Below the pieces are notes generated by a model, which ran no database searches, was not told the origin of the DNA, and saw nothing but the letters and a program-made list of their open reading frames with translations. 5,745 bases of DNA from the NCBI GenBank assembly GCA_012727625.1, contig JAAYGP010000353.1, forward strand, positions 1-5,745, given 5' to 3'. The stretch's first letter is position 1, and every line of letters begins with the position of its first letter. Shown one piece after another: positions 5,722-5,745 of the stretch. Source of the DNA: Clostridiaceae bacterium (lineage in GTDB: Bacteria; Bacillota; Clostridia; DSM-8532). The translations under genes and the position numbers were made by a program.

Positions 5722-5731
5722 CCCCCCCCCC
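5722..5731 (-). repeat. Ten-G homopolymer at the start of the fapA-like gene
   Basis: Ten consecutive C residues on the plus strand give G10 on the coding strand, immediately after AT of the possible ATG and before AGTATT and the TTG start. With the TTG start the tract is the Shine-Dalgarno sequence and the probable transcription start. With the ATG start it encodes Gly-Gly-Gly, and any length change not divisible by three would shift the frame. Such tracts are slippage-prone; they are also prone to sequencing error, and this one is close to the window edge. Confidence 0.75.
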
Positions 5732-5744
5732 ATTATATATTATA
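5732..5744 (-). promoter_or_regulatory. Two overlapping TATAAT -10 boxes before the fapA-like gene
   Basis: The minus strand reads TATAATATATAATG here, giving TATAAT at 5744-5739 and again at 5737-5732. Either would place the transcription start in or just before the run of ten G residues (5731-5722), leaving about 10-20 nt of leader before the TTG at 5715. The -35 region lies outside the window, and such hexamers are common in AT-rich DNA, so this is tentative. Confidence 0.4.
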
Positions 5745-5745
5745 C

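Overview
The window looks like chromosomal DNA from a Gram-positive, moderately AT-rich anaerobe of the Clostridia type. The reasons are TTG starts behind purine-rich ribosome binding sites, an SH3b/NlpC-P60 cell-wall hydrolase behind a leader that resembles a ydaO-type (c-di-AMP) riboswitch, and a FapA-like DUF342 protein. The assignment is inferred from gene content; no species can be named.

Layout. Positions 1-101 hold a rho-independent terminator and no recognisable gene. Positions 102-464 are the C-terminal half of a short-chain dehydrogenase whose N-terminal NAD(P)-binding half is missing. Positions 465-1107 are non-coding but full of structure: a long-range stem, a perfect 16-bp terminator-like hairpin, one copy of a 45-bp dispersed repeat, a 15-bp interrupted hairpin, a candidate sigma-A promoter and the riboswitch-like leader. 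Positions 1108-2532 encode an exported NlpC/P60 peptidase with three SH3b repeats. After a 208-bp gap, whose end holds a hairpin over the ribosome binding site, positions 2741-3991 encode a membrane-anchored or exported serine hydrolase of the class A beta-lactamase/penicillin-recognising fold. A short palindromic element at 3995-4118, containing the second copy of the 45-bp repeat, separates it from the convergent fapA-like gene on the minus strand (4129 to about 5715).

How the parts may work together. The two plus-strand genes both act on the cell envelope: one is a peptidoglycan peptide hydrolase, the other a penicillin-recognising serine enzyme. Each appears to have its own leader-RNA control. 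The NlpC/P60 gene has a c-di-AMP-type leader, which fits the known link between c-di-AMP and wall homeostasis. The serine hydrolase has a stem that covers its Shine-Dalgarno sequence. The fapA-like gene is separate, is read from the opposite strand, and begins at a run of ten G residues next to TATAAT boxes. No complete undescribed system was found. The most notable items are the leader RNAs, the G tract at the fapA start and the small palindromic repeat family.
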